From positions 38,420 through 102,419 of the forward strand of contig SVKQ01000010.1 in assembly GCA_015068325.1 (NCBI GenBank): 64,000 bases of DNA, in the 5' to 3' direction. The notes under the pieces are model-generated. The model saw only the letters and a list, made by a program, of their open reading frames with translations. It was not told the DNA's origin and did no database searches. A program made the position numbers and the translations under genes. The DNA comes from Oscillospiraceae bacterium. GTDB taxonomy: Bacteria > Bacillota > Clostridia > Oscillospirales > Oscillospiraceae. This document shows, piece by piece, positions 63,836 to 64,000 of the stretch (the first letter of the stretch is position 1; every line of letters starts with the position of its first letter).

Positions 63836-64000
63836 GTTCAGCCGCCGAAAAAGGTGGCGAAAGGGCGTGTACCTTGTAAATTAAACAATGGACGAAAAGC
63901 ACCAGAAGATCTGTGCGCGAAAGCGTGCAGATCAAGAGCCTGCGCAGCGGGGTTGTCAATTACCCGAAGCGCGGGAAGAGTTTTGAAAGCTATGGAAATA
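63836..64000 (+). other. Probable leader of an rRNA operon running off the window
   Basis: About 165 bases follow P2 without a ribosome-binding site or coding frame. The stretch around ACCTTGTAAATTAAACAA resembles the spacer motifs near clostridial rRNA genes, and later bases can pair (AGATCTGTGCGCG with CGTGCAGATC). The 16S gene is not reached, so this rests on the promoter pair and the leader's look. Confidence 0.55.

Overview
The window reads as chromosomal DNA of an anaerobic, GC-rich Clostridia bacterium, most likely an Oscillospiraceae-type gut organism (inference). The signs are the anaerobic class III ribonucleotide reductase with its radical-SAM activase, Gram-positive-type Shine-Dalgarno sites and promoters, a perfect CIRCE operator before groES-groEL, a gdpP-rplI-dnaB block followed by tilS-hpt-lepB-ftsH, and RNase J.

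Left core (1-8044): the start of an aconitase-family hydratase, a BKACE-type beta-keto acid cleavage enzyme, thioredoxin reductase, NrdD with a fused C-terminal thioredoxin-like domain behind two NrdR boxes, NrdG, a DUF4037 protein and a TPR protein. It ends with a perfect hairpin terminator abutting an orphan 3' half of a tRNA-Val gene.

Genomic island (about 8043-35631): a 46-bp direct repeat (one mismatch) of the tRNA-Val(CAC) 3' half bounds a 27.5-kb, visibly lower-GC island. At the right end lie a Tn916-type integrase, an excisionase and a second tyrosine recombinase beside the intact tRNA-Val gene. The left end is a mobile-element graveyard: an IS110 fragment, an IS66 element whose transposase has an in-frame TAG, and a broken integrase. 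The cargo is one long leftward gene series: MarR regulator; M20 peptidase, peptide-binding lipoprotein, S9 peptidase, four Dpp/Opp-type ABC transporter proteins, two IlvD/Edd dehydratases, nitroreductase, EamA exporter, MATE exporter, RidA; then ferritin. This looks like a complete peptide (or acyl-amino-acid) import, hydrolysis and dehydration module with exporters. Between an IS5 fragment and the recombinases lies almost 2 kb without a convincing gene. It contains a consensus promoter, several perfect hairpins and a textbook terminator, so it probably encodes a roughly 360-nt structured RNA. More long stems follow just before the recombinase.

Right core (35586-64000): a tRNA-Met/Glu/Val operon, a DUF6612-like lipoprotein, an 800-residue surface protein with a six-residue tandem repeat, groES-groEL, a lipid-kinase-like protein, a membrane protein with a peptidase-like tail, a THUMP methyltransferase, an Xre-NfeD fusion followed by a stomatin-like SPFH protein, several small hypothetical genes, a PHP phosphatase, RNase J, the gdpP-to-ftsH run, a lipoprotein, an Mrp ATPase and a YhaN/SbcC-like ATPase. 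The window ends in tandem strong promoters and a leader that probably belong to an rRNA operon starting just outside.

Nothing was run: all similarities are by recognition, and start sites were chosen by reading ribosome-binding sites. Most long lines of the ORF track are antisense shadows caused by high GC and are left out.
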